Positions 23,772 through 32,566 are shown, numbered from the stretch's first letter. The stretch is 64,000 nt of DNA from JARRNE01 sp963824085 (GCA_963824085.1 CAWGNT010000002.1:1-64000); one strand, 5' to 3'. Made by a program: numbers and translations. The notes: generated by a model not told the origin, from the sequence alone.

Positions 23772-24533
23772 TCAGTTGATACGGCAGAGTGCGGCGAGCA
23801 TGGCCTCATCGGCAGCGTTTTCGGCCACCTCGACGCGGGTGAATCCAAGCAGGCCCGCGGTCTGCGCTGTACGTTCACTGACGACCACCAAGGGCGTCGC
23901 GAGCAGGAGCTCGCGGCCCTGCTCGCCGACCAGCTCGCAGAGATTCAGCAGGATCTCGTCACTGGTCGCCGTGACCAGGTGCACCTCCCGCCGCCAGCGA
24001 CTGATGAGGTGCGCTGCGTCCACCCCCGCCGGCAGGGTGCGTCGGTAGACCTCCGCATAGGCGATCTGCGCGCCGCGCTGGGCCAGGGTGTCGCCCAATA
24101 GGGCGCGGCCGCCCTCGCCGCGCACGATCACCACCCGTTGACCCCTGAGGTCAGCCAGCTCGGGCAGCGCGAGCAGGGTCTCGCTGTCGAACCGCTGTCC
24201 AGGCACGAGGTCGGGCGCACGGCCCGAATTTGTCAAGGCCAGGGCGGTGGTACGGCCGATGGCCGCCAGCCGAGGGTGCTCGGGCAGTCGCCCTTGCGGG
24301 AGCAGAGGCAAGGCACGCTCGACGGCGTTTTGGCTGATGAAGATCATCAGGTCCCAGGCCTCGGCCAAAAGACCGCGTGCGGCTTCCGGGTCCTGTGGTT
24401 GCTGGATCGCGACGGTAGGAAAGCAGATGGCTCGGCCGCCGGCTTCAGCGACCAACCGGCAGAGGCCCGCCGCCTGACCCGCCGGGCGCGTTACCAAGAC
24501 CCCTTTGCCGCCGAGCTCGCAGGGTGCAGCCAT
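23772..24533 (-). CDS. hemD: Uroporphyrinogen-III synthase
   Basis: A 253-residue HemD. It has the two-domain uroporphyrinogen-III synthase pattern: VLVTRPAGQAAGLCRLVAEAGG at the start, FISQNAVERALPLL in the middle, IVRGEGGRALLGDTLAQRGAQI, and a late LVTATSDEILLNLCEL. It closes and inverts ring D of hydroxymethylbilane. It follows hemC by 6 bp on the same strand. hemX and hemY, which usually follow hemD in gammaproteobacteria, are absent. Confidence 0.93.
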   Translation of the reverse strand: MAAPCELGGKGVLVTRPAGQAAGLCRLVAEAGGRAICFPTVAIQQPQDPEAARGLLAEAWDLMIFISQNAVERALPLLPQGRLPEHPRLAAIGRTTALALTNSGRAPDLVPGQRFDSETLLALPELADLRGQRVVIVRGEGGRALLGDTLAQRGAQIAYAEVYRRTLPAGVDAAHLISRWRREVHLVTATSDEILLNLCELVGEQGRELLLATPLVVVSERTAQTAGLLGFTRVEVAENAADEAMLAALCRIN

Positions 24534-24539
24534 GACACA

Positions 24540-25463
24540 TCAGTGGTGGAGGGCTTGCAGGATCTCGCCGGCGCCTTGGCTGATGAGGTCTCCCGCCAGG
24601 GCGGTGCCGAGGGCCTGCGCCTGTGCGCGTGAACCTCGTCTGTCCCCGCGCAGGACCCGCCTTCCGTCCGGTGTGCCCACCAGCCCGCGCAGAAAGATGG
24701 TGTCGCCTTCCAGTACGGCGTGCCCGGCTATGGGTACCTGGCATCCGCCCATGAGCCGGTGGTTGATAGCCCGCTCGGCGAGTACGCGGTCCGCCGTTGC
24801 AGCGTGGTGGAGCGGCGCAACGAGGGCATTCACGCGCTCGTCGTCCGCTCGGCACTCGATCCCGATGGCGCCCTGACCGATGGCCGGAAGGCTCTCTTCC
24901 GGCGTCAACCGGTTGCGGATGCGTGCGTGGAAGTCGAGGCGCATCAGCCCGGCCGCGGCCAGGATAATGGCGTCGAACTCACCGGCATCCAGCTTGACGA
25001 GCCGGGTGTTTACGTTTCCGCGCAGGGGTTGAATGACCAGGTCCGGGCGCCGCTCGGCGAGCTGGCACTGCCGCCGCAGACTGGACGTGCCCACGCGCGC
25101 ACCCTTCGGGAGCTCTCCGAGCGCCGCAAACTCGTTGGAGACGAGGGCATCGCGCGGGTCCTCACGCTTCATGATCACCGGCAGGTGCAGTCCGGCTGGA
25201 AACTCCACGGGTACGTCCTTCATGGAGTGCACGGCGATGTCTGCTCGGCCTTCCAGCATTCCTTGCTCCAGCTCCTTCACGAAGAGTCCCTTGCCTCCGA
25301 CCTTGGCGAGCGGCGCGTCGATGATCTTGTCGCCTTTCGTCGTCATGCCCACCAGCTCTACGATCAGTCCCTCGTGGATCCGCCGCAGGGCTGCGGCCAC
25401 GTGCTCGGCCTGCCATAGCGCGAGGGGCGACTTGCGGGTAGCGATCCGGATCGTCTCAGGCAT
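24540..25463 (-). CDS. hemC: Porphobilinogen deaminase (hydroxymethylbilane synthase)
   Basis: A 307-residue HemC. It begins IRIATRKSPLALWQAE, and the dipyrromethane-cofactor cysteine is in LMGGCQVPIAGHA (about residue 240). DVPVEFPAGLHL and GTSSLRRQCQL are standard active-site segments. It polymerises four porphobilinogens to hydroxymethylbilane. The gene order argH | algZ-algR-hemC-hemD matches that in Pseudomonas. The 203-bp gap to algR may hold its own promoter. Confidence 0.98.
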   Translation of the reverse strand: MPETIRIATRKSPLALWQAEHVAAALRRIHEGLIVELVGMTTKGDKIIDAPLAKVGGKGLFVKELEQGMLEGRADIAVHSMKDVPVEFPAGLHLPVIMKREDPRDALVSNEFAALGELPKGARVGTSSLRRQCQLAERRPDLVIQPLRGNVNTRLVKLDAGEFDAIILAAAGLMRLDFHARIRNRLTPEESLPAIGQGAIGIECRADDERVNALVAPLHHAATADRVLAERAINHRLMGGCQVPIAGHAVLEGDTIFLRGLVGTPDGRRVLRGDRRGSRAQAQALGTALAGDLISQGAGEILQALHH

Positions 25464-25666
25464 AGCACTCCACCGGCAAAGGCGTGATGCTTAGGGATGT
25501 GGCGATGGGCGCCACCGTCAAGAACGAACGCGCGTCGTTCCGTGCGTCTCCCTCACGCCGGCCGTCTCTGGGACTAAGGGGGAGATACAGGTGTACGCTA
25601 CGCACAAGGCTCATCGTAAGGCGATGCCCCGGGAGAGGCAAACGCGGTCCGCTTGGAGCTCTACTC

Positions 25667-26428
25667 CTACGGGAGCATCCCTGCGCAGAGCACCCTGCGC
25701 ACCACCGGCAGGTGTCGTCGACTCACGGAAAGACGGTCTTGGCAGCCGCGCAGGGAGACTTCCGCCGAGCCGTCGGCCGCGCGCTCGAGCCCCGCGAGCG
25801 CCCGACGCGAGACCAGCGCATTACGGTGCACGCGTACGAACAGGTCCGCGAACTCCTCCTCAAGCGACTTCAGCGACTCGTCGAGCAGCATCTGTCCGTG
25901 CCCGTGGCGCACAGTGACGTACTTTCGGTCTGCCCGCAGGTAGATGACGTCCTCGACGGGTATCGTCTGTAGCCCGCCGCGGTAGTGGGCGGTCAGCTGT
26001 CGCCGCCGTATAGGCTCGTGGAGCGGAATGGCTGAGATGGCTGCCCGCTGCGGCCGCGTCGTGACCAGCACCCGCTCCAATGCGGCATGCAGCCGCTCGC
26101 GGCGCACGGGCTTTACCAGATAGTCTTCCACTCGGTGCTCAAAGGCCGCCAGTGCATAGTCCGCGTACGCGGTTACCAGGATAACCGCCGGTGGTGGATC
26201 GAGCTGCGCCAGGCGGCCTGCGGTCTGCAGCCCGCTCAACCCGGGCATGCGAATGTCGAGCAGCACCGTGTCCACGGCTTGCTCGGCGCAAAACGCCAAT
26301 GCCGCCTCACCATCGGCGGCGTCGCCCGCGACCTCGTATCCCTCACCCAGCTCGGACACCAGCCGCCGCAGCCGTTCCCGCGCCGGGGGCTCGTCGTCCA
26401 CGATCAGTATCCTCAATGCTCCCTCCAC
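25667..26428 (-). CDS. algR: AlgR-like LytTR response regulator
   Basis: A 253-residue response regulator. The receiver domain has acids DDE near residues 11-13, the phospho-acceptor Asp in DIRMPGLSGLQ (about residue 58), and the conserved Lys in YLVKPVRRERL. A C-terminal LytTR DNA-binding domain follows (about residues 140-240, VEDVIYLRADRKYVTVRHG). In Pseudomonas AlgR controls alginate, twitching motility and virulence genes. Here it pairs with AlgZ, whose gene it overlaps by 16 bp. TTG 26416, with GGAGG just upstream, is an alternative start. Confidence 0.93.
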   Translation of the reverse strand: MEGALRILIVDDEPPARERLRRLVSELGEGYEVAGDAADGEAALAFCAEQAVDTVLLDIRMPGLSGLQTAGRLAQLDPPPAVILVTAYADYALAAFEHRVEDYLVKPVRRERLHAALERVLVTTRPQRAAISAIPLHEPIRRRQLTAHYRGGLQTIPVEDVIYLRADRKYVTVRHGHGQMLLDESLKSLEEEFADLFVRVHRNALVSRRALAGLERAADGSAEVSLRGCQDRLSVSRRHLPVVRRVLCAGMLP

Positions 26429-27489
26429 GGATAGGGGAACACAAGGCGAACCTGGTAGTCGCCTTCGATGCGTGACTCGATGATCCGCGCCGCTCCGGGA
26501 TACATTGCGGCGAGGCGCTGCCGCACATTCTCCATGGCCATCCGGTTGCCGCCGGTCTCGGGTGCGCCCCGATGCGCCCTCGGCAAGGTATTGCGCACGC
26601 TGAGGTTCACCTGGCCGCGCCGGTAGCGCCCGTCGATCCGGATCACCCCGGGCTCGCTAGAGGGCGCGATACCGTGGTTGACCGCATTCTCCAGCAAGGG
26701 TTGCAGGATCAGGGGCGGAAGGACGGCCTCGGGCGGTAGCTCCCCGGTGTTCCATGCGACCGTAAGGCGCTCGCCGAACCGCTGCTCCTCGAGATGTAGA
26801 TAGCGGCGCGAGAGCTCGATCTCCTGGGCTAGGGTCGCGCTGTTGTCTCGCCCAGAGAGGGCGGCCCGAAAGAGGTCGGAGAGATCCTGAATCAACTCCT
26901 CCGCGAGTCCTGGGTCGCGATGGATGACGCTCGCGATGGTGTTCATGCTGTTGAAGAGAAAGTGCGGTCGGATGCGTGCCTGAAGCCTTTGCAGACGCGC
27001 CTCCGCCTCGGCCTCCACCTGCCGCCGCCACAGGTAATGCAGGTAGAGGTAACGCAGCAGCAGGGCGGCCACGATGGCGCAGATGCCCAGGCTGCGAATC
27101 ATGAGCCCGAACAAGCCGTCCTCGGGGAACAGATTGCCCTCTCCCCATGGCAGCAGCCGGAAGGCCAGCCACCCGGCCGCGGCGGTCACCGCCATCAGGG
27201 TGCACCAGGCCAGAAATGCGGCGAGCCGATCGTCGAGACGTGTGAGGTGAGCGCGAAGCAGACATAGCAGGACGCAGCCGGTCAAGACGACCAGCTGGAT
27301 GTGAAGCGACAGCGGTCCCAGGCGCTCCCAGAATGCGGCGAGCGCTCTGGGCGAGGCCAGGGCGAGCACAATCGCGAGCAGCTCGGCGCTGAGAATGACG
27401 CCCAGCACCGTCGGTACGCGGCAGAAGTCCGGTAGAAACCCCCGGGGCCGGGGATCGGCGGGGGTAAGGTTGCGTTCCTCTGGCCGCAT
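26413..27489 (-). CDS. algZ: AlgZ/FimS-like sensor histidine kinase
   Basis: A 358-residue membrane histidine kinase of the LytS/AlgZ type. About five hydrophobic helices lie in the first 160 residues, then the His_kinase motif RIRPHFLFNSMNTIAS with the putative phospho-acceptor His, and a HATPase domain with LENAVNHGIAP. It would signal to AlgR, encoded directly after it. I place the start at ATG 27489, because further upstream the frame runs antisense through argH. The sensed stimulus is unknown. Confidence 0.92.
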   Translation of the reverse strand: MRPEERNLTPADPRPRGFLPDFCRVPTVLGVILSAELLAIVLALASPRALAAFWERLGPLSLHIQLVVLTGCVLLCLLRAHLTRLDDRLAAFLAWCTLMAVTAAAGWLAFRLLPWGEGNLFPEDGLFGLMIRSLGICAIVAALLLRYLYLHYLWRRQVEAEAEARLQRLQARIRPHFLFNSMNTIASVIHRDPGLAEELIQDLSDLFRAALSGRDNSATLAQEIELSRRYLHLEEQRFGERLTVAWNTGELPPEAVLPPLILQPLLENAVNHGIAPSSEPGVIRIDGRYRRGQVNLSVRNTLPRAHRGAPETGGNRMAMENVRQRLAAMYPGAARIIESRIEGDYQVRLVFPYPWREH

Positions 27490-27549
27490 GGGCGAAGGCA
27501 ATGAACCGTGTAGAATCGCCGCCAACTGTAACAGCTCCCGCGACCAGCG

Positions 27550-28998
27550 ATGAACCAGCAGAATCTTCCGGCCAAGCCGTGGGCAGGACGCTTCAACGAG
27601 CCCACCGACGCCTTCGTCGAGGCCTTCACGGCTTCCGTGGACTTTGACCGCCGGCTGTACCGCCATGACATCGAAGGGTCGATTGCTCATGCGACCATGC
27701 TCGCCCGCCAAGGCATCCTCACCGATGATGAGCGCGAGGCCATCGTCAAAGGGCTCGAGCGCATCCGCCGGCGCATCGAAACGGGGGATTTCACCTGGTC
27801 GATTCCGCTCGAAGACGTGCACATGAACGTCGAGTCCGCCCTCACCAACGAGATTGGCGATGCCGGCAAGAAGCTCCACACCGGCCGCTCCCGCAACGAC
27901 CAGGTCGCGACCGACGTCCGGCTGTGGCTGCGCACGGAGATCGACGAGATTCGCCTGGCCCTAGCCCGTCTGGAGACCGCGCTGCTCGACCTCGCGGAGC
28001 GGGAAGCGGAGACCATCATGCCGGGCTTCACGCACCTGCAGGTCGCCCAGCCGGTCACCTTCGGCCACCACATGATGGCCTGGCTCGAGATGCTGGAACG
28101 GGATCGTGAGCGGCTCGCCGACTGCCGCCGCCGCGTCAATGTCATGCCTTTGGGGGCCGCCGCTCTGGCGGGCACCAGCTACTCCATCGACCGCATCTAC
28201 ACGGCCAAGCTTCTGGGTTTCGACCGGCCCGCGGAGAACTCCTTGGATGCCGTCTCGGATCGGGACTTTGCCATCGAATTCGCGGCCGCTGCGGCGATCC
28301 TGATGATGCACCTCTCGCGCTTCTCCGAGGAGCTGATTCTCTGGTCATCCGCGCGCTTCGGTTTCGTCGAGCTCGCCGACAGCTTCTGCACCGGCTCCTC
28401 CATCATGCCGCAGAAGAAGAACCCGGACGTGCCCGAGCTCGTGCGCGGCAAGAGCGGGCGGATCTTCGGCCACCTGATGGGGCTGCTGACCCTGATGAAG
28501 GGCCAGCCGCTTGCGTACAACAAGGACAACCAGGAGGACAAGGAGCCCCTCTTCGATACGGTCGACAACCTGAAGGGGTCGCTCAAGGTCTTCGCCGACA
28601 TGATGGGTCGACTCTCCTGCAACCGCGAGCGCATGCGGGCGGCGGCGCGGGAAGGGTTCGCGACAGCGACCGATCTTGCGGATTATCTGGTGCGCAAAGG
28701 CATTCCGTTCCGGGACGCCCACGAGATCGTTGGCAAGGCGGTCGCGCTTGGCGTCCGCGAAGGGCGCGACCTCTCCGACCTGACCCTGGACGAGCTTCGG
28801 CAGTTCTCGCCGGCGATCGACTCCGACGCCTTTGCCGTCCTCAGCCTGGACGGCTCCGTGGCGGCCCGGGACCATCTCGGCGGAACGGCGCCGCGCCAGG
28901 TGCGAGCCGCCATCGCCCGCGCCAGGACTCGATTAGGCGACAGAACCGAAATAACCGCAGAGATGTTGAGTGCGCAGAGAGAAGACGACAGAGATTAG
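27550..28998 (+). CDS. argH: Argininosuccinate lyase
   Basis: A 482-residue ArgH, last enzyme of arginine synthesis, splitting argininosuccinate into arginine and fumarate. The fumarase-superfamily signature GSSIMPQKKNP starts at residue 282, and the TGRSRNDQVATD and HLQVAQPVTFGHH active-site segments are present. Homology ends near residue 465 (ARARTRLG). The last 17 or so residues are encoded by the left arm of a dispersed repeat that also supplies the stop codon. It is divergent from algZ with 60 bp between; TAGAAT at 27511-27516 is a possible -10 box. Confidence 0.97.
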   Translation: MNQQNLPAKPWAGRFNEPTDAFVEAFTASVDFDRRLYRHDIEGSIAHATMLARQGILTDDEREAIVKGLERIRRRIETGDFTWSIPLEDVHMNVESALTNEIGDAGKKLHTGRSRNDQVATDVRLWLRTEIDEIRLALARLETALLDLAEREAETIMPGFTHLQVAQPVTFGHHMMAWLEMLERDRERLADCRRRVNVMPLGAAALAGTSYSIDRIYTAKLLGFDRPAENSLDAVSDRDFAIEFAAAAAILMMHLSRFSEELILWSSARFGFVELADSFCTGSSIMPQKKNPDVPELVRGKSGRIFGHLMGLLTLMKGQPLAYNKDNQEDKEPLFDTVDNLKGSLKVFADMMGRLSCNRERMRAAAREGFATATDLADYLVRKGIPFRDAHEIVGKAVALGVREGRDLSDLTLDELRQFSPAIDSDAFAVLSLDGSVAARDHLGGTAPRQVRAAIARARTRLGDRTEITAEMLSAQREDDRD

Positions 28999-29072
28999 GG
29001 GCTGTTGATAATCGCCCTTGCTTTACCGGCCAACTAAGCCTGCTCGGTGTCCTCCGCGTCTCCGCGGCTCAA
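28953..29072. repeat. CTCTGCGTCTCTGCGG inverted-arm element, copy 1
   Basis: A 120-bp element with left arm AACCGCAGAG...GCAGAGAGAAG and right arm GTGTCCTCCGCGTCTCCGCGGCTCAA split in two parts. It starts inside the argH coding sequence and ends just before the MazG-like gene. It is related to 32781-32948 and 57160-57309. Confidence 0.75.
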
Positions 29073-29092
29073 CAGTTTTCGAGGGTTGACGC

Positions 29093-29446
29093 ATGACCGA
29101 CTCGCTTGACGACCTTAACCGGCGCCTGCTCCGCTTCGCGCGCGAGCGTGACTGGGAACAATTTCACTCGCCGAAGAACCTGGCGATGGCCCTGGCAGGG
29201 GAGTCCGGAGAGCTCTTGGAGCACTTCCAGTGGCTCACCCAGGAGCAGAGCAGCACACTCGCCCCGGAGAAACGGCGGGCGGTGGCCCACGAGATGGCCG
29301 ATATCTTGATCTATCTGATCCGCCTCTCGGAGCGGCTGGGCGTCGATCTCGTCCAGGCCGCCTACGAGAAGATTGCGATCAACGAGGCTCGCTACCCGGC
29401 GCACAAGGTCCAAGGTGACGCCCGGCGGGCGAGCGAGTATGACTGA
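29093..29446 (+). CDS. MazG-like nucleotide pyrophosphohydrolase
   Basis: A 117-residue all-alpha NTP pyrophosphatase of the MazG-like/DCTPP1 group. The metal-binding acids are in ESGELLEHFQW (ExxE) and HEMADILIYLIRL (ExxxD), in the usual two-helix layout, and the end binds substrate through KVQGDARRASE-like residues. Such enzymes hydrolyse unwanted nucleotides such as dCTP analogues or modified dNTPs in the cytosol. It is a single-gene unit after argH. Confidence 0.9.
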   Translation: MTDSLDDLNRRLLRFARERDWEQFHSPKNLAMALAGESGELLEHFQWLTQEQSSTLAPEKRRAVAHEMADILIYLIRLSERLGVDLVQAAYEKIAINEARYPAHKVQGDARRASEYD

Positions 29447-29475
29447 GGAGAGATGGGCAAGGCGCAGCTTGCCGA

Positions 29476-29811
29476 TCAGGTGAAGTGAGTCGTCACTTCC
29501 TGTGCAGGCCTGACTGCGTCGAGGCTCACGACGGGTTGGTCACCCACGACCTCGGCGCTGTGGACGACGTGCTTCGGCACCGCCAACAGGTCGCCCGGCT
29601 GCAGCACCAGGCTCTCCGTGCCCATGGTCATGCGGAAACGCCCGGACAGGACGGCGTCGATCTTGTCCACTCCGTGGTCGTGCGCGGCAAAGTAGGTCCC
29701 GGGCGGATAGATGTACTTGGTTACCTGGTAGCCGCGCACCTCCAGCTTGCGGCGCATTTCGGCTTCCGAGAGCTTGCCGTCGCGTGCGGGGTTCCAGTGC
29801 TCTATCTGCAT
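29476..29811 (-). CDS. Small cupin-domain protein
   Basis: A 111-residue single cupin. The metal-binding motif is FAAHDHGVDKIDAVLSG (His, His, Asp/Glu) followed by LQPGDLLAVPKHVVHSA. No enzymatic partner is evident, so it may be a stress- or metal-related binding protein. ATG 29811 has GGGAG 7 nt upstream, and the frame upstream of it shows no homology. It is convergent with the MazG-like gene. Confidence 0.82.
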   Translation of the reverse strand: MQIEHWNPARDGKLSEAEMRRKLEVRGYQVTKYIYPPGTYFAAHDHGVDKIDAVLSGRFRMTMGTESLVLQPGDLLAVPKHVVHSAEVVGDQPVVSLDAVRPAQEVTTHFT

Positions 29812-29899
29812 CGTGTGCTCCCTGTTCGGTCGGTTCTTAGGCGATCCTCGAAATCGAATGTACCGGATCGCGGACGGTTTATGCACGCCTTGAAGGAGG

Positions 29900-30125
29900 G
29901 TGATTGGCGCTATGCCTCAGTTACGGCGAAGGGCATGCTTTGTCACGGGGCTCCTCGCCGTCCTTGGCACCTGGTTTCCGGCATTCCCCCGGATCAAGTC
30001 GGGGCAGGCTCTGCCGGGACGACGACGTTGATCGTGCCTCGGCGTCATCCCGGCAGGGAGTGCCGGGATCTAGGCCCCATGGATGGAGTCCAAGGTGTTC
30101 CGGCTGAGTTTCAGGACTAGTCACC
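29900..30125. repeat. Repeat of about 228 bp, copy A
   Basis: A 226-bp sequence matching 62153-62382 in the same orientation with roughly 85-90% identity by eye. It contains inverted segments such as GTCATCCCGGCAGGGAGTGC with CCGGGATCTAGG, and CCCCCGGATCAAGTCGGGG. It carries no coding capacity. It directly abuts a truncated hydrolase gene fragment. Confidence 0.9.
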
Positions 30126-30179
30126 TCAAGGAGTGCCGGCAGCTTTGGTGGGCCTACGGGCTGGGAGGTGAGGCACCGA

Positions 30180-30316
30180 TTCAGCCCGGCTCGGCCCAGG
30201 GGTTGCGCCATCACCTCCATGAATTCCGAGCGCATTCCCTGACCGGCACCATGCGCCAGGATCAGGTGCCAGCGTGCGTCGATCGGCCCGTCGATAAGCC
30301 GTTGCGGTGCGTCCAT
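30180..30316 (-). pseudogene. Truncated alpha/beta-hydrolase (Tex30/KANL3-like) fragment
   Basis: Reading the minus strand from ATG 30316 gives about 40 residues that look like the beginning of the small alpha/beta-hydrolases of the Tex30/KANL3 group: LIDGPIDARWHLILAHGAG, then SEFMEVMAQPL. The expected continuation (a RVVRFEFPY-like strand) is missing, and within about 80 bp the sequence runs into repeat copy A. I read it as a gene remnant truncated next to the repeat. Homology is judged by eye only. Confidence 0.55.
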
Positions 30317-30405
30317 AGACTTGTCAGGCCGCGAATGGCGGCCACATCTTATGCAACCTGCGACAACCAGTAGAGCATAACGACACAACAGTAGGAGGCA
30401 AGGCG

Positions 30406-31401
30406 ATGAAGGCAATCGAGATGCGGGAACCGGGCGGTCCCGAGGTGTTGGCGCTCGTGGACCGGCCCATGCCGGTGCTCACCTCGCCCACGGGTGTCCT
30501 TGTCCGCCTGGAGGCGGCAGGCATCAATCCGGTGGACACCAAGGTGCGCAGCCGCGGTGTATTCGTGCCGGACGGACTGCCCGCGGTTCTCGGATGCGAC
30601 GGCGCGGGCGTAATCGAGGCGGTCGGAGACGCGGCCTCGCGGCTCAAGCCGGGCGACGCCGTTTGGTTCTGCCACGGCGGGCTCGGGGGGGCGGAGGGCA
30701 ACTATGCCCAGTACGCGCTCATCGACGAGTCGGTCGCTCAGCGCAAACCCGAGAGCTTGGACTTTGTGCACGCCGCCGCGGCGCCCTTGGTCCTGATCAC
30801 GGCCTGGGAGGCGCTCTACGACCGAGCCGCCCTCCAGGCGGGGGAGACCGTTCTTGTTCACGGCGGTGCCGGTGGCGTGGGTCACGTGGCCATCCAGCTC
30901 GCTCGGCTCGCTGGGGCACGTGTATGCGCCACGGTGAGCGGCCCGGAGAAGGCGGAGCTCGTACACTCTTTGGGGGCCGAGTATGCGATCAACTACCGCG
31001 AGGAGGACCTCGTGGAGGCCGTCATGGACTGGACCGAGGGCCGCGGCGTGGATGTCGCCCTGGACACAGTGGGCCCGGAGGTCTTCGCGGAGACCATCCC
31101 GGCGATGGCCCATTACGGGGACCTTATCACCATCCTCGATCCTGGGTCGGTGGACCTCAAGGAGGCGCGCAACCGCAACCTGCGCATCGGCTTCGAGCTG
31201 ATGCTGACCCCCATGCTGCGGCACCTACCCGAGGCGCGCGCGCACCAGGGTGAGATCCTGCGCCGGTGCGGCGAGTGGATCGATCGCGGAGAGCTGAGTA
31301 TTCACGTGTCCAGGACCTTCCCCCTCGATCGCGCGGCAGAGGCCCATCGGCTGATCGAGCACGGGCATACGACGGGCAAGCTGGTGCTGAGCATGAGCTG
31401 A
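30406..31401 (+). CDS. Zinc-binding-type alcohol dehydrogenase / quinone oxidoreductase
   Basis: A 331-residue medium-chain dehydrogenase/reductase of the NADPH:quinone reductase group. The catalytic GroES-like half covers about residues 1-125. The Rossmann half contains VHGGAGGVGHVAIQLARLAGA at about residue 150 and YAINYREEDLVE. The zinc-ligand cysteines and histidines of true alcohol dehydrogenases are lacking, so it is probably a zinc-free NADPH quinone/enone reductase. The start has AGGAGG 8 nt upstream (AGTAGGAGGC). The phosphodiesterase gene follows after 21 bp and may be co-transcribed. Confidence 0.9.
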   Translation: MKAIEMREPGGPEVLALVDRPMPVLTSPTGVLVRLEAAGINPVDTKVRSRGVFVPDGLPAVLGCDGAGVIEAVGDAASRLKPGDAVWFCHGGLGGAEGNYAQYALIDESVAQRKPESLDFVHAAAAPLVLITAWEALYDRAALQAGETVLVHGGAGGVGHVAIQLARLAGARVCATVSGPEKAELVHSLGAEYAINYREEDLVEAVMDWTEGRGVDVALDTVGPEVFAETIPAMAHYGDLITILDPGSVDLKEARNRNLRIGFELMLTPMLRHLPEARAHQGEILRRCGEWIDRGELSIHVSRTFPLDRAAEAHRLIEHGHTTGKLVLSMS

Positions 31402-31422
31402 GGCGCCTGACGGGCGGCCGCG

Positions 31423-31968
31423 ATGCTCCGCGTCGCCATTCTCGCGGATACTCACGGTCACTTGGATCCCCGGGTGGCCGAGCTTGTTGCCGGCTGCGAT
31501 ATCGCCGTGCATGGCGGCGACATCGGTAACGCCGGTGTCCTGGCCGCCTTGCAGCCTCGTCGCGGCCGGGTGATCGCTGTCGTGGGCAACAACGACATCC
31601 CGCGCAAGTGGCCCGAGTACGAGCGCGACCTCCTGGCGGCGCTGCCCGAGCTGGCGGAGCTGGAGCTCCCCGGGGGTAAGCTGGTCGCAATTCACGGTCA
31701 TCAAATGCCTGCCGCGACGCGGCACGATCGCTTGCGAGGGCACTTTGCCCATGCCCGGGCGGTCATCTACGGTCATAGCCATCGGCTGGTGGCAGACCAG
31801 GAGGCGACGCCCTGGATCCTCAACCCGGGGGCAGCGGGCCGTGCCCGGACTTACGGTGGGCCCTCGTGCATGATCCTTTCCGCCTCTGAGCGCCGCTGGA
31901 CGCTCCGGATCGAACGCTTCGAGCCGACCAAGCGGAAGCGTCACAAGGAGCCCCTTCGCGCCTGCTAG
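31423..31968 (+). CDS. YfcE/MJ0936-type metallophosphoesterase
   Basis: A 181-residue calcineurin-like phosphodiesterase with all metal-binding motifs: ADTHGHLD, HGGDIG, VVGNNDIP, HGHQMP and GHSHRLV. Members hydrolyse phosphodiesters in vitro; the physiological substrate is unknown. It lies 21 bp after the quinone oxidoreductase gene on the same strand. The C-terminal tail (KRKRHKEPL) is basic and family-atypical. Confidence 0.92.
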   Translation: MLRVAILADTHGHLDPRVAELVAGCDIAVHGGDIGNAGVLAALQPRRGRVIAVVGNNDIPRKWPEYERDLLAALPELAELELPGGKLVAIHGHQMPAATRHDRLRGHFAHARAVIYGHSHRLVADQEATPWILNPGAAGRARTYGGPSCMILSASERRWTLRIERFEPTKRKRHKEPLRAC

Positions 31969-32019
31969 AGATTCTACTTAGCTCATTGAAATAAATAACA
32001 AAATGTGCTCACTTTCCCA

Positions 32020-32047
32020 TTGAAACACGGCCCAATGGAACTATATT
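32020..32047 (+). promoter_or_regulatory. Promoter of the hsp20 gene
   Basis: TTGAAA (32020-32025) and TATATT (32042-32047) are separated by 16 nt inside an unusually A+T-rich stretch (about 31970-32080). A second TTGAAA lies at 31986-31991. The boxes fit sigma-70; a sigma-32 CCCCAT box is not seen. AAGGAG lies 8 nt before the ATG at 32081. Confidence 0.6.
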
Positions 32048-32080
32048 TAAAGAAGGGAAGTGAACTGAAGGAGAACTACC

Positions 32081-32566
32081 ATGGCAACCAAACGTAAAGA
32101 GATGGTCGAGGTGGTTCCGCGTCGTGAGTTGGGCCTCTTCGACGAAATGGACCGTATGTTCGACACCTTGCTCCATCGTGGGTGGCTAAGCCCCTTCCAT
32201 GAAGTCTGGCCCGAGTGGGGGCGTCTGCAAGAGACGATGGAGTTCAGAACACCTCTGGTGGACGTGGTCGACCGGGACAACGAGATCCTGGTCCGCGCCG
32301 AGGTTCCTGGTGTGGAGAAGAAGGATCTGACCGTCGACCTGTCCGGTCAGCTCCTTACCATCCGTGGTGAGCGCCGCCGGGAGGAGAAGAAGGAGGAAGG
32401 CGAGTTCTTCCGCGCGGAGATCGCACGTGGCGCCTTCAGCCGGACAATCCGCCTGCCGGAGGACGTGGAGCTCGGGACCGCAAAGGCCGAGTTCAAGGAG
32501 GGTATCCTCGAGATTCATCTGCCCAAGACCCACAAGACGGAGCGCCGCCAGATCACCGTGGAATGA
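32081..32566 (+). CDS. Hsp20/alpha-crystallin small heat-shock protein
   Basis: A 161-residue small heat-shock protein. A variable N-terminus is followed by an alpha-crystallin domain from about residue 55 (PLVDVVDRDNEILVRAEVPG) to 150, with the family motif AEFKEGILEIHLPK near its end and the strand TVDLSGQLLTIRGERR. It is a cytosolic holdase chaperone. It is transcribed alone from a near-consensus promoter and followed by an intrinsic terminator at 32629-32660. Confidence 0.96.
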   Translation: MATKRKEMVEVVPRRELGLFDEMDRMFDTLLHRGWLSPFHEVWPEWGRLQETMEFRTPLVDVVDRDNEILVRAEVPGVEKKDLTVDLSGQLLTIRGERRREEKKEEGEFFRAEIARGAFSRTIRLPEDVELGTAKAEFKEGILEIHLPKTHKTERRQITVE

